NCBI RefSeq assembly: GCF_038502225.1
Contig: NC_091369.1
Coordinates: 13,283,502 to 13,347,501 of the forward strand
Reading direction: 5' to 3'
Source: Cherax quadricarinatus
Lineage: Eukaryota > Arthropoda > Malacostraca > Decapoda > Parastacidae
DNA length: 64,000 bases
In this document: positions 35,811 through 47,661 of the stretch, piece by piece
How the letters are laid out: each line of letters starts with the position of its first letter
How positions within the stretch are numbered: position 1 is the first letter of the stretch
Translations under genes and position numbers: made by a program
The notes under the pieces: generated by a model
What the model saw: the letters and a program-made list of their open reading frames with translations, nothing else
Database searches by the model: none
Told to the model about the DNA's origin: nothing

Positions 35811-36417
35811 GGTATGAAGTCCTGCTCTGCATCTTGGTCTTAGGTACTCCATCATCTCAACTGTCGATTTTCTTTCCTGTTCCTTTTCCCATTGTGATGT
35901 ATTCAGGAAGTCGCTCCTCCTTGCAGAGTTTCCTCTTTGGAAATCTGGTCTCTCCCATCCTCCACTATCCATTCTTTCCCCAGTACTGTATCTGGCTGCT
36001 ACTTCCCAGAGGCGTCTCATATTCTATTTCACCCATGTTAGATGGACTTATAATGAATACTAGATCCAGTCTTGCTGGCTCATCCACTCATCTCTTATTG
36101 AGTCCTTAACTTGCTGACACAAAGATTTCCATCACTACCGAATCATTTTAGCTCTCCAAGTTTCTGGTCCCCCATGTGGGTCCCAAGTCTCCGGTCTGTT
36201 TCTTTGTGGTTGAACTCTCTCATGATTAATATCTTTGATTTGGCCAACTGGGCTCTTCTTGCTGCTTGTTCTATGGTATCAACCATATCTTTTTTGGTGT
36301 CTCGGTTTCCTACTATTTGGTGATGGGTAGTATATGTCTCGAGTTTGTTTATCCCTCTCATCTACTCTTCACTCTACTAGCTTTAGATTAGCAAATGTAA
36401 CTCCTCCTCAGCACAAT

Positions 36418-36545
36418 CCAACTTAACCTAACCTAACCAAATAAAATCTAACTTAATGTAACCTAACCTAATATAACATAGCTGTTCAACATTTAATCCA
36501 ACCTAAAATAACCTAGGATAGTCCACTGTAACTTGACATAAAGAG
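36418..36545. repeat. Degenerate CCTAA (telomere-type) patch
   Basis: AACTTAACCTAACCTAACC and GTAACCTAACCTAATATAAC, with decay on both sides. Same type as 14625-14745. Confidence 0.5.
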
Positions 36546-37375
36546 TATTAATAAAGACATAGGATAAAGTTGACACACTCAACCCAACGTTGGCTTTGGT
36601 AGGATAGATACAATTAAAAATTCCTCGTCCTTATATTGGGCAGGAGCCAGAGGTAGGGGAAACACAACGAGAAAAATCATAGAAAAATTCTTGGGTGAAG
36701 CAGAGGTCGTGCGAGAAAGGAAAACATTGAAGTTACTCTCAATTAATGTCTAGCAGGTGATGGGAGAGGAATGGGAGAAAGAGGGCTAGAGGCTTAAGAG
36801 GACTGGGGAGAGATGGACAGAGGGGAAAAAATGGGAATAAGTGTAGGAAAAATGGAGTAGAATTAAAGGGTTGTAGGAATACAAGGGAAGCATAAACAAA
36901 AAGGGGGTTTTAATAGCATAGGGACGTCGCCTACGAGGGAGGCACGAGAGACCATGATAATGGATTGTCATGAGAGCAAGGGAGAAGACCTTTCATTTTT
37001 GAGACACGCAATAAAAGGGATGGGCGCCCATGAAGGAAATAAGAGCGACTATGAGAGGGATTTTCAGGAAAGAGAAGGGAAGGAACACTTGCCTGGATTT
37101 TCAGAGGAGGAAAAAAGGGCTGGAATCCCTATGAAAGATTTCCAGGGATCCAGAAGAGACAAGATCGACCACACTTGTTGTTCCCAGGAATAAGTGGGCA
37201 GAAAAATGTTAATTAACTATTCCATGAAAGAGAGGGAGGGAAGAATTTCCTGGTGGTTGGGAGGAATTCTGAGATGGAGGAAGGGAGGATCTCAGTACAG
37301 GGAAAGTGAATTTTCATGGACGGAGACAGAAAAAATCATGGAGGGGTGGAAATTCTGTGAAGAGAAGAAGGGAGG
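36546..37375. other. Purine-rich spacer, no gene recognised
   Basis: GA-rich plus strand with open frames at 36954-37193 and 37194-37700. Their composition (Gly/Glu/Arg/Lys) follows the base bias. No splice-bounded exon or domain seen. Confidence 0.4.
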
Positions 37376-37462
37376 CAGGAATTCTTTGGAAGGAGGTAGG
37401 AACTCCATGGAGGGAGGTAGAAGTTCCATGAAGGGAGGCCAGAACTCCATGGAGAAAGGCCG
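37376..37462. repeat. About 20-bp repeat, 4 copies
   Basis: GGAGGTAGGAACTCCATGGA reiterated with substitutions. Confidence 0.75.
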
Positions 37463-37789
37463 TTTCCCACCAAAGAAGGGTGATCCGAAAAAGAGGAAAC
37501 ACTTTCATCATCATTCACTCCACTGTCTTGCCAGAGACGCATTTATATTACAGTTAAAAAACTGCACCATATCTCCACCCCTGTTTCAGAGTGCAGACAC
37601 TGTAATTCCCACCTCCAGGATTCAAGTCCAGCTAACTAGTTTCGCCGAATCCCTTCATAAATATTACTTTGCGCACGCTCCAACAGCACTCAAGTCATAA
37701 AAACCGATTGCCTCCACCAGCTCCTGTCTTACACACTCACGCATGCTTGCTGGAAGTCTAAGCCTCGCACACACAAAACCTTATTTATC
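37463..37789. other. Spacer, nothing recognised
   Basis: No repeat or coding signal that I can support. Confidence 0.4.
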
Positions 37790-38315
37790 CCCTCCCTTCA
37801 ACCTTTCTTACGATGACTACTATCCCGCTTTCCTTCCACTACAGATATACACGCCCTCCAAGTCATTCTATTTTCTTCCACGCCCTCTAGGTGTCCGAAC
37901 CACCTCAGCAACCCCTCCTTAGGCCTCTGGATTATACTTTTAGGAACCCTGCACCTCCTTCTAATATCCAGACTATAAATTCTCCTCAGTGTATCGCTCA
38001 CCTTTTCCCCCTCATCAGTTCCATGACTCACTTCGTCTTTCATAGTCCCGTCTGCTGACAAGTCCACTCCCAAATATTTGAATGCATACACCTCCTCCAT
38101 ACTCCCTCCCTCCAGTTTGATATCAAAGCTTTCATTATTTTTTTGTTATACTCATTACCTTGCTGTTTCCTACGTTCACTTTTAATTTCCTTTTTTACAT
38201 ACCATTCCAAACTCATCCAGCAACATCTGCAGCTTCTCTTCAGAATCTCCAAAAAGCACAGCGTCATCAGCAAAAATAAAGCAACTGTGACAACTCCCAC
38301 TTTGGGTTCGATTCT
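37790..38315 (-). pseudogene. RTE-type reverse transcriptase remnant
   Basis: Minus strand from 38300: VTVALF then (shifted) FADDAVLFGDSEE-like sequence with LQ, a variant of the catalytic ADD box. Next GMVCKK, the ESFDIKLEGGS segment, EEVYAFKYLGVDLSADGTM, then a deletion joining directly to LLRWFGHLEGVEENRMTWRA. This order matches RTE-clade reverse transcriptase C-termini as I remember them. Frame breaks near 38150-38260 and the internal deletion make it dead. No endonuclease part is present here. Confidence 0.7.
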
Positions 38316-38374
38316 TTATCTCTCAATCCCACGTCTCTTGCCAACAACCGAGAATTCACTTCCTGGATGGAGGT

Positions 38375-38490
38375 TAACTCCCTAGAGGACGGTTAACTTT
38401 CTGCATGGAGGTTAACTTCCTGGATGGAGGTTAACTTCCTGGATGGAAGTTAACTTCCAGGATACAGATTAACTTCCAGGATGGAGGTTA
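38375..38490. repeat. About 20-bp repeat GGTTAACTTCCTGGATGGA
   Basis: Five or six imperfect units. The middle ones change CCTGG to CCAGG. Confidence 0.8.
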
Positions 38491-38893
38491 AGGGAGGAGG
38501 GAGGGAGGGAGGGAAGGAAGGAAGGAAGGAAGGAAGTGAATGAAGAGGGTGAAGAAGGTAAGGAAGTGAAGGAAGGGGTAAGGAAGGGAAGGAAGTGAAG
38601 GAAGGGGTGAAGAAGGGAAGGAAATGAAGGAAGCAAGTGAAAGAAGTGAAGGAAGGGGCGATTAAGGGAAGGGAGTGAAGGAAGTGAAGGAAGTGAAGGA
38701 AGTGAAGGAAGTGAAGGAAGTGAAGGAAGTGAAGGAAGTGAAGGAAGTGAAGGAAGTGAAGGAAGTGAAGGAAGTGAAGGAAGCGAAGGAAGTGAAGGAA
38801 GTGAAGGAAGCGAAGGAAGTGAAGGAAGTGAAGGAAGTGAAGGAAGTGAAGGAAGTGAAGGAAGTGAAGGAAGTGAAGGAAGTGAAGGAAGGG
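38491..38893. repeat. GGAA tract and 9-bp GTGAAGGAA array
   Basis: 38491-38672 is irregular GGAAGG/GTGAAGGAAG. 38673-38893 is about 24 near-perfect 9-bp units. The Lys-Glu-Val and Leu-Pro-Ser frames are repeat translations. Confidence 0.95.
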
Positions 38894-38999
38894 GTGAACG
38901 CCGATGCTTGGAAGCTGAGGAAAATTTACTCAAGGTGCAGAATAAGTGAGGCAGAAATTTCGCTCTGACGGAGACGAGCTGGGGGGGGGCAGGGGGTCG

Positions 39000-39500
39000 A
39001 GGGGAGGGGGTCCATGGGAGAGGGTCGGTGGGAGGGGGTCGATGGGAGGGGGTCCATGGGAGAGGGTCGGTGGGAGGGGGTCGATGGGAGGGGGTCGATG
39101 AGAGGGGGTCGATGGGAGGGGGTCGAGGGGAGGGGGTCGATGAGAGGGGGTCGATGGGAGGGGGTCGAGGGGAGGGGGTCGATGAGAGGGGGTCGATGGG
39201 GAGGGGTAGAGGGGAGGGGGTCGAGGGGAGGGGGTCGATGGGAGGGGGTCGATGGGAGGGGGTCGATGGGAGGGGGTCGATGGGAGGGGGTCGAGGGGAG
39301 GGGGTCGATGGGAGGGGGTCGATGGGAGGGGGTCGATGGGAGGGGGTCGATGGGAGGGGGTCGATGGGAGGGGGTCGATGGGAGTTGGTCGATGGGAAGG
39401 GGTCGATGGGAGGGGGTCGATGGGAGGGGGTCGGTGGGAGGGGGTCGATGAGAGGGGGTCGATGGGAGGGGGTCGAGGGGAGGGGAGAGGTCGAGTGGTG
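39000..39500. repeat. 14-bp GGGAGGGGGTCGAT minisatellite, about 34 copies
   Basis: G-rich units with GATGGG/GAGGGG/GATGAG variants. Runs of five Gs on one strand could form G-quadruplexes. Degrades into irregular G-rich sequence up to about 39740. Confidence 0.95.
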
Positions 39501-39744
39501 GGAGGGGGTCGAGGGTAGGGTAGGGGTCGAGCGTAGGAGGTTTGAGGATCGAGGGGATGGGGAAGGGTCTAGGGGAGGATCTAGGGTAGTGGGAAGTGGC
39601 AAGGGGAGGAGGAGGGAGGGTCGAGGGGGGGAGTTGGGAGGGTAAAGGGGAGAGAGGAGAAGGCTCTTGGAGATGGGGGATTAAGGTGAGGAGGGGGAGC
39701 CTTGAATGCCGAAATTTGTCTTAGGGTTGAAGAGAAGGTCTTGG

Positions 39745-42345
39745 AAGTGAGGGGGTCTTGAAAGTCGGTAGGGGGTCTTGAAAGTCGGTAGGGGGTCTTG
39801 AAAGTCGGTAGGGGGTCTTGAAAGTCGGTAGGGGGTCTTGAAAGTCAGTAGGGGGGTCTTGAAAGTCGGTAGGGGGTCTTGAAAGTCGGTAGGGGGTCTT
39901 GAAAGTCAGTAGGGGGTCTTGAAAGTCGGTAGGAGGTCTTGAAAGTCGGTAGGGGGTCTTGAAAGTCAGTAGGGGGTCTTGAAAGTCGGTAGGGGGTCTT
40001 GAAAGTCAGTAAGGGGTCTTGAAAGTCGGTAGGGGGTCTTGAAAGTCAGTAGGGGGTCTTGAAAGTCGGTAGGGGGTCATGAAAGTCAGTAGGGGGTCTT
40101 GAAAGTCAGTAGGGGGTCTTAAAAGTCAGTAGGGGGTCTTGAAAGTCAGTAGGGGTCTTGAAAGTCGGTAGGGGGTCTTGAAAGTCTGTCGGGGGTCTTG
40201 AAAGTCGGTAGGGGGTCTTGAAAGTCAGTAGGGGGGTCTTGAAAGTCAGTAGGGGGTCTTGAAAGTCAGTAGGGGGGTCTTGAAAGTCAGTAGGGGGTCT
40301 TGAAAGTCAATAGGGGGTCTTGAAAGTCAGTAGGGGGGTCTTGAAAGTCAGTAGGGGGTCTTTAAAGTCGGTAGGGGGTCTTGAAAGTCAGTAGGGGGTC
40401 TTGAAAGTCGGTAGGGGGTCTGAAAGTCGAAAGGGGGTCTTGAAAGTCAGTAGGGGGTCTTAAAGTCAGTAGGGGGTCTTGAAAGTCAGTAGGGGGTCTT
40501 GAAAGTCAGAAGGGGGTCTTGAAAGTCGGATAGGGGGTCTTGAAAGTCGGTAGGGGGTCTTGAAAGTCAGTACGGGGACTTGAAAGTCAGTAGGGAGTCT
40601 TAAAAGTCAGTAGGGGGTCTTGAAAGTCAGTAGGGGGTCTTGAAAGTCTGTAGGGGGTCTTGAAAGTCGGTAGGGGGTCTTGAAAGTCAGTAGGGGGGTC
40701 TTGAAAGTCAGTAGGGGGTCTTGAAAGTCAGTAGGTCTTGAAAGTCAGTAGGGGTCTTGAAAGTCAATAGGGGGTCTTGAAAGTTAGTAGGGGGTCTTGA
40801 AAGTCAGTAGGGGGTCTTGAAAATCAGGAGGGGGTCTTGAAAGTCAAGATAGGGTTTTGAAAGTCAGGAGGGGGTTCTGAAAGTCAGAAAGGGGGTCTTG
40901 AAAGTCAGAAGGGGGTCTTGAAAGTCAGAAGGGGGTTTGAAAGTCAGAAAGGGGTCTTGGAAGCCAGAAAGGGGTCTTGAAAGTCAGGATGGGGTTCTTG
41001 AAAGCCAGGAGGGGGTCTTGAAAGTCAGAAGGGGGGTCTTGAAAGTCAGGAGGGGTCTTGAAAATCAGGAGGGGTCTTGAAAGTCAGGAGGGGGTCTTGA
41101 AAGTCAGGAGGGGTCTTGAAAATCAGGAGGGGTCTTGAAAGTCAGGTGGGGGTCTTGAAAGTCAGGAAAGGGTCTTGAAAGTCAGAAGGGGTCTTGAAAG
41201 TGAGTAGGGGGTCTTGAAAGTCGGTAGGGGGTCTTGAAAGTCAGTAGGGGTCTTGAAAGTCAGTAGGGGTCTTGAAAGTCTGTAGGGCGTCTTGAAAGTC
41301 AGTAGGGGGTCTTGAAAGTCAGTAGGGGGTCTTGAAAGTCAGGAGGGGGTCTTGAAAGTCAGTAGGGGGTCTTGAAAGTCAGTAGGGGGTCTTGAAAGTT
41401 AGTAGGTGGTCTTGAAAGTCAGTAGAGGGTCTTGAAAATCAGGAGGGGGTCTTGAAAGTCAAGATAGGGTCTTGAAAGTCAGGAGGGGGTCCTGAAAGTC
41501 AGAAAGGGGGTCTTGAAAGTCAGAAGGGGGTCTTGAAAGTCAGAAGGGGGTCTTGAAAGTCAGAAAGGGGTCTTGAAAGCCAGAAAGGGGTCTTAAAAGT
41601 CAGGATGGGGTTCTTGAAAGCCAGGAGGGGGTCTTGAAAGTCAGAAGGGGGGTCTTGAAAGTCAGGAGGAGTCTTGAAAATCAGGAGGGGTCTTGAAAGT
41701 CAGGAGGGGGTCTTGAAAGTCAGGAAGGGGTCTTGAAAGTCAGAAGGGGGTCTTGAAAGTCAGGAGAGGGTCTTGAAAGTCAGAAAGGGGTCTTGAAAGT
41801 CAGAAAGGGGTCTTGAAAGTCAGAAAGGGGTCTTGAAAGTCAGGATGGGGTTCTTGAAAGCCAGGAGGGGGTCTTGAAGGTCAGAAGGGGGGTCTTGAAA
41901 GTCAGGAGGGGGTCTTGAAAGTCAGGAAGCGGTCTTTAAAGTCAGAAGGGGGGTCTTGAAAGTCAGAAGGGGGTCTTGAAAGTCAGAAAGGGGTCTTGAA
42001 AGTCAGAAAGAGGTCTTGAAAGTCAGGATGGGATTCTTGAAAGCCAGGAAGGGGTCTTGAAGGTCAGAAGGGGGGACTTGAAAGTCAGGAGGGGGTTTTG
42101 AAAGTCAGAAGGGGGCCTTGAAAATCAGAAGGGGGTCTTGAAAATCAGGAGGGGGTCTTGAAAGTCAGGAGGGGGTCTTGAAAGTCAGAAGGGGGGTCTT
42201 GAAAGTCAGGAGGGGGTCTTGAAAGTCAGAAGGGGGGTCTTGAAAGTCAGGAGGGGGTCTTGAAAGTCAGGAGGGGGTCTTGAAAGTCAGAAGGGAATCT
42301 TAAAAGTCAGGTGGCATCTTGAAATTGAGGGAAGTCTTGAAAGTG
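39745..42345. repeat. 20-bp GGGGGTCTTGAAAGTCAGTA satellite, about 128 copies
   Basis: The left half has CAGTA/CGGTA ends and the right half (from about 40830) CAGGA/CAGAA ends, with insertions or losses of one G. A block from about 40790 to 41030 recurs at about 41430-41660 with the same variant order (AATCAGGAGG, AGTCAAGATAG, GGTTCTTGAAAGCCAGG), so segmental duplication is visible. Confidence 0.96.
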
Positions 42346-42715
42346 GAAGGAGAATTTGTAGTTAGGTCTTACGACTTAAGAGGAGTCTTGTCGGTAAGAA
42401 GGATCTTACTGGTGAAAGGAAGGTCTTGATGAGGGAAAGAAGTCTTCAGAGTAGATGGTCTTTGGGGAGGATAGGGAGGAGGTAAGAGGTCTTGGGCAAG
42501 TAGGGTCTTGGAGACAGGAAATTCTTCTGGAGGAGTAAAAGGGATGGAAAGGAGCCTTCCGGAGGAGTAAAAGGGATGGAAAGGAGCCTTCCGGAGGAGT
42601 AAAAGGGATCGAAAGGGGTTTGGGATAGAAAGAGTGGTCTTAGGAATGAAGAAATGTCTTGGGACAACGTGAAGGTTTTTGGAGTATAACTCTGTGTGTG
42701 TGTTTGTGTGTGTTA
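42346..42715. other. Decaying edge of the satellite with a 31-bp repeat
   Basis: 42346-42530 has scattered GTCTTG remnants. 42533-42618 has nearly three copies of GGAGGAGTAAAAGGGATGGA plus 11 bases. Confidence 0.7.
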
Positions 42716-42784
42716 ATTTAATTTTATTGTCGATTCCTTTAATTCTGAGACATTGCTGACCCTGGTGGGAAGACGGACTCGATA

Positions 42785-42833
42785 CTCCGTCTATACTCGA
42801 CGCCCCGCCTCGGGGCGTCGAGTATACACGGAG
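42785..42833. other. Near-perfect 22-bp-arm hairpin
   Basis: CTCCGTCTATACTCGACGCC (from 42785) is mirrored by GGCGTCGAGTATACACGGAG (to 42833) with one mismatch and a 5-base loop around GCCTC. The stem is GC-rich next to the loop (GCCCC/GGGGC). No U-tract follows. Could be an RNA hairpin precursor or a small fold-back. Confidence 0.8.
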
Positions 42834-42839
42834 ACAAAT

Positions 42840-43360
42840 TTTTGGATACGCATCTTGCTTCTGGAACATCAGCGTTGAGAGGAGCCCCGAGGATCAGCTT
42901 GAGAGGGCCTCGAGGATCAACTTGGGAGGCTCTGAGGTACCACTTCAACCCTCCACCATCATTACAGATCACTTTGCTACTTCAATCTTCATCCACAATG
43001 GATTTACTTATACATTCTCCCGACGTTTGTAAAAAATAAAATAACAGAAATTCATTCACAAAACGCACAACACAAAAATCGCAAAGAAAAACGAGAAAAA
43101 AGGGATATGGAAAAAAAAAGGCAGCTCATTATCTCTGAGAGTCAGTGGAACCAGGGTTTGACAAATTAAGGAATTTTCTTGTCCACTCGGCTATATACAC
43201 ACTTAACTGACTGACGAACTCAGATTAGCATAAGAGAAATGGACTCAGAGGTTTGTTTACAAGTCTCCTCTCGTCTTGTTCTTAGGGATTTTCCTTCTTT
43301 AGAGCAGAAAACGAGAGGTATATTGTGATTTCTTGACCTTCATCTGACTCAGCACTGGCA
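42840..43360. other. Spacer, nothing recognised
   Basis: Includes a short repeat of GAGGATCA-CTTG motifs near 42890-42925 and an A-rich stretch near 43030-43120. Confidence 0.4.
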
Positions 43361-43361
43361 A

Positions 43362-43520
43362 GTCAGTGGTTACTGCTGCTGTGATCCATCACAGTGACAC
43401 TCACAGTGCTGAGACAAACACTGGAAAGTCAGTGGTCACTGCTGCTGTGATCCGTCACAGTGACACTCACACTGCTGAGACAAACACCGGCAAGTCCTGT
43501 GATAGCTGCTGCTGTGGTTC
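43362..43520. repeat. 66-bp repeat, about 2.5 copies
   Basis: GTCAGTGGTTACTGCTGCTG ... CACAGTGACACTCACA ... GAGACAAACACTGG, two full copies and a partial third. Confidence 0.9.
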
Positions 43521-44065
43521 GCTATACCTTCATCAAAACAACAGTTGACTTAACTAGATACATTTCGGTCGTTGTGTGACTCGAGAAAGGTATCATCCCA
43601 TAACCCCAATCCCGTGTGCTTCGTTGCCAGCGATTGGAATAGTGCAGAGTGTGGCATAAGCTGATAACGCAGTCAAATATTAGTGCTGAAGATTCGAAGG
43701 AATCAGAGGAGGTATTCACAAGTCATCACATGGAAACTAATACCCTTTTTTTCAATAAAAATAATAAAACTAAGACAAACACGGACCAAATGTTATTTAA
43801 AGCTTCCAGAGGGACGAGACCAATACACTAGCAAGTTAAGCTTGAAAAACGCTCAGAAGAAGCAGTGTTAAATTATCAGCTTTAAGGGTTGAAGACAGTG
43901 AGATGCAACACTCAGAAATCATTGCATGAAAAACGGTATTTAAATTTTCCCATAAAGAAACGCATATTGGTTCCTACACAGGCCGAAATAAGTCCAAAGT
44001 TTTTTTATAAATAAGACTGACCAGCTTTTAAGAAATTAAATGAATACGGTTATTAATTAAGTTAG
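43521..44065. other. Spacer, nothing recognised
   Basis: 43885-43915 carries GGTTGAAGACAGTGAGATGC then AACACTCAGAA, weakly like the 39-bp unit at 7623-7870. No gene. Confidence 0.4.
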
Positions 44066-44182
44066 TGAGCTAGTAAATTAGTAAGTTAGTGAGCTAGTAA
44101 ATTAGTAAGTTAGTGAGCTAGTAAATTAGTAAGTTAGTGAGCTAGTAAATTAGTAAGTTAGTGAGCTAGTAAATTAGTAAGT
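44066..44182. repeat. 24-bp repeat, about 5 copies
   Basis: AGTAAGTTAGTGAGCTAGTA plus AATT, nearly perfect. Confidence 0.95.
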
Positions 44183-45050
44183 TTTATTTAAGCTTAGTGT
44201 ACATAAACTACGTGTTAAGATAGTCTAATAAAGCCCAACACTGTGACTTATTTCTTCACATAAACCAATTTGATCAATTAAACTGGCATATGATAACTTA
44301 AACCAACATTAAAGAGATTGTTACCCTTGAGGAAAACACATCAACACTAAAAGTTTAAAGGTTAGCGGAAGATGCATTTTCCAGTTAATACACAGAATCC
44401 AACAAAATTTGTGCCTACACAGCCTAAACCCGTGAACTGATCCATTTCGTACAATGTATCAACCATAGAGCACCACAGAACATTGATACTGTTCACAGTT
44501 ATCAAGAAAGTGGTAACCCCGTTCCACAGACGCTATAGGACCCCCGTAGGGCCCGGTCTGTGACCAGGCTCGCTCCAGTGAACGAAACGCTGTCACGACA
44601 AGTAGATCTATGCACCGGTGGTATATTTTCAACATTACGGGTAGTGGGCATTTGATTAATAGGATCTTCATGCACGAAATCATATAATGTGGCGGTGGTG
44701 ACTGATTCTTAATGGTGACACTCAAACCGTGTTTCTTATCTCTGTGAGAGAAGAGACGCTGGCTGCAACACTCAAAACACTACAGTTTACTTAGCGTTAT
44801 CCTAGACCCGACATCCTAGTGTGGAGAGTAGCGTAGTAGTTATTGTGTCAGGGAAGAGGCACTTGTTACGCTTGACGTGCGTCCTGTTGACGAGTAGCCA
44901 GTGACTGGAAAAATATTCCTCACTTTTGCGTCATTTGGTACACAAGTGTTGATAACACTTACAGTGATGTCAGCTGTCAAAGCTCCGTGATTATACATCA
45001 GTGATCACTGTTCGACAAAAAGTCGTGTTAGATGCTCTGACGACAACTCA
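44183..45050. other. Spacer with a trace of a LINE tail
   Basis: 44545-44575 (GGGCCCGGTCTGTGACCAGG) is a minus-strand version of the GGTCACAGACCGGGCC LINE tail. Nothing else recognised. Confidence 0.45.
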
Positions 45051-45054
45051 GTAA

Positions 45055-45600
45055 GGAATCGTTCAAGACTGTATACCGTTTACGTCAAGCCTATATTGGA
45101 GTATGCAGCACCAGTATGGAACCCACACCAGGCCAAACACGTCAAGAAATTGGAGAAAGAGCTAAGGGTTATGTCTTATGAGGAGAGGGTAAGGAAAATC
45201 AACCTGATGACACTGGAGAACAGGAGGAATAGGGAAGACATGATAATGACGTATAAAATATTGAGAGGAATTGACAAAGTAGACTGGGCCAGGATATTTC
45301 AGAGATGGGACACAGGAACAAGGGGACACAACTGGAAGTTAACAACTCAAATGAGTCATAGGGATTTTAGGAAGTATTTCTTCAGCCGTAGAGTTGTCAG
45401 GAAGTGAATCAATCCTGAGAGTGATGTAATGGAGGCAGGGACCATACGTAGCATTAAGAAGAGGTAGCGACAAACGAAGAGGCCGGGCCAGGAGCTGTGA
45501 CTCGACCTCTGCAACCACACACACACACACACACGCACACACACACACACACCCGCAACCTCAACTAGGTGAGTACAACTAGGTGAGTACACACACACAC
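45055..45600 (+). pseudogene. CR1-group LINE 3' fragment with (AC)n tail
   Basis: VKPILEYAAPVWNPHQAKHV, KKLEKEL then an internal deletion, RVMSYEERVRKINLMTLENR, MIMTYKILRGIDKVDWARIF and RDFRKYFFSRRVVRK, ending at TGA 45405-45407. This is the thumb and C-terminal tail of a CR1-like ORF2. The 3' tail contains AGGAGCTGTGACTCGACC, (AC)n and CTAGGTGAGTACAACTAGG. Same tail as the minus-strand copies at 32836-33115. It is 5' truncated, as is usual for LINEs. Confidence 0.8.
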
Positions 45601-46360
45601 ATATCAAGCACCATCTAGCAGAACCAGGATGCCACTACTACTGTTGACTTCACTCTATTATTACTCGTCTTGCTAGTCCTTCACGTTTAGTAGCTCTGTT
45701 TTGTGAGTTGCCTTGTACTCTTGGTATCCCTGTTGATAGTACTGTACTATCTAGAGATCCCACAGTGTAAAATTGACATTATGAAATCAACAGTAATTCA
45801 TGAAGGTAGTACAAGAGTGTAACACGGTGCTTCACGAGAAACCTTAGCAATTAATGAGTCAATCTCTGCTAATTATGCTGTTATAAACTCTATCAATTTT
45901 TCATACCTGTTGCTTGCTGATTTTAAATCTACAACAAAAGATCGACTTTTAAATCATCTTTCAACTTTTAGAATATATAAAAAACTGATTAATACATTAA
46001 TCACTGGGGCGGAAACAGTAGGCATCAAATACCGTGGAGATCAATGTGGTTATTGATCATGTATCAAGATCCTTCAAAGGGGTGACGTGATGGTGATGAA
46101 GGGCTCTTAATCCAACCAGTTGCAGCTGCTTCTTTCTTCCTCGGATCATACCTTATTACTCACCATTCTCCGGGCACTGAGTGACTCAATACATGAGTAA
46201 ATTTAGTTATTACTCATAGATATGCAAGTGAAAATTAATGAGGATTACATCCAGCCAACAAGACTATTACTGAGCTACTGTTGTACAGCTGTAATTATTC
46301 CACGAATGAGTAGTACATTTAATGCAAGTAGTACATTGTTTCTATGTTTTTTTACTTGAA
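45601..46360. other. AT-rich spacer, nothing recognised
   Basis: No domain, repeat or RNA gene that I can support. Confidence 0.4.
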
Positions 46361-46362
46361 GC

Positions 46363-46571
46363 GTTACTCATCACAGGGTTACTCATCACAGGGTTACTCA
46401 TCACAGGGTTACTCATCACAGGGTTACTCATCACAGGGTTACTCATCACAGGGTTACTCATCACAGGGTTACTCATCACAGGGTTACTCATCACAGGGTT
46501 ACTCATCACAGGGTTACTCATCACAGGGTTACTCATCACAGGGTTACTCATCACAGGGTTACTCATCACAA
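46363..46571. repeat. 15-bp GTTACTCATCACAGG array, 14 copies
   Basis: Essentially identical units, implying recent expansion. All frames stay open. Confidence 0.98.
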
Positions 46572-46689
46572 GGAATGTGGGAAATAATCCCACACATTAC
46601 CTGCCTGGGGAAGGAAACACCTGATCGTGCTTCTGGTGATATCTTGCATGGTAATTAAAACATCTGTGGCTGTGTAGAGCTTCCGTGTC

Positions 46690-47465
46690 TTGAGTGGTAG
46701 CTTAGGCAGTGGAGGCTGTGTTGAATTTGCGTGGCTTGGATGGTAGTTTAGACAGTGGTGGCCATGCTGAGTTTGTATGTCTTGGATGATAGCTTGGACA
46801 GTGGTGGCCATGCTCAGTTTTCATGTCTTGGATGATAACTTAGACAGTGGTGGCCATGCTGAGTTTGTATGTCTTGGATGATAGCTTGGACAGTGGTGGC
46901 CATGCTCAGTTTTCAAGTCTTGGATGATAGCTTAGACAGTGGTGGCCATGCTCAGTTTTCAAGTCTTGGATGATAGCTTAGACAGTGGTGGCCATGCTCA
47001 GTTTTCAAGTCTTGGATGATAGCTTGGACAGCGGTGGCCATGCTGAGTTTTCAAGTCTTGGATGATAGCTTAGACAGTGGTGGCCATGCTCAGTTTTCAA
47101 GTCTTGGATGATAGCTTAGACAGTGGTGGCCATGCTCAGTTTTCAAGTCTTGGATGATAGCTTAGACAGTGGTGGCCATGCTCAGTTTTCAAGTCTCGGA
47201 TGATAGCTTAGACAGTGGTGGCCATGCTCAGTTTTCAAGTCTTGGATGATAGCTTAGACAGTGGTGGCCATGCTCAGTTTTCAAGTCTTGGATGATAGCT
47301 TAGACAGCGGTGGCCATGCTCAGTTTTCAAGTCTTGGATGATAGCTTGGACAGCGGTGGCCATGCTGAGTTTTCAAGTCTTGGATGATAGCTTAGACAGT
47401 GGTGGCCATGCTCAGTTTTCAAGTCTCGGATGATAGCTTAGACAGCGGTGGCCATGCTCAGTTTC
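46690..47465. repeat. 46-bp minisatellite, about 17 copies
   Basis: TTGGATGATAGCTTAGACAG then TGGTGGCCATGCTCAGTTTT and CAAGTC. Early units are divergent (GTTTGTATG), later ones homogeneous, with GCTTGGACAGCGG variants recurring in step. Confidence 0.95.
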
Positions 47466-47661
47466 TGAATTTGCAGCTGGGAGAAGATCTTGGAGATGTT
47501 TCTCCTTTCTGTATAGTGACGCACATGAATTTATGGCCTCTCCAGCTTCGACCTCAGTATATCCACCGCTGCTTCTGCCACAAAGACTCCACTAGACGGA
47601 AACACAACTAACTTAACTACTGCGGCAGAATACACAATCACGTACAACAAATCTGGCAAAA

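Larger units (their letters stand above)
33050..36400 (-). pseudogene. CR1-group LINE remnant, minus strand, with nested repeats
   Basis: Read on the minus strand from 36361: endonuclease-like DTKKDMVDTIEQAARRAQ then ILIMREFNHKETDRR (GDFN mutated). RT block VTSGVPQGSVL near 33899-33931, then a decayed (FADD-region) stretch, then DKLKNWSDKWLSEFCLSK (near 33730-33800). The 3' tail TCCTGGCCCTTCCTCTTAAG in plus sense (33095-33115) and (GT)n follow. Interrupted by a SINE palindrome (34448-35044), another fold-back (35368-35466) and a family C repeat (35664-35810). It shares its tail with the piece at 45055-45600. Heavily decayed. Confidence 0.6.

Noticed and set aside
36954..37700. Two Gly/Glu/Lys-rich open frames
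   Set aside because: Composition follows the purine bias; no splice sites, domains or conservation evidence visible.
38469..39645. Leu-Pro-Ser and Gly-Arg-rich long frames
   Set aside because: Translations of the 9-bp and 14-bp G/A-rich arrays.
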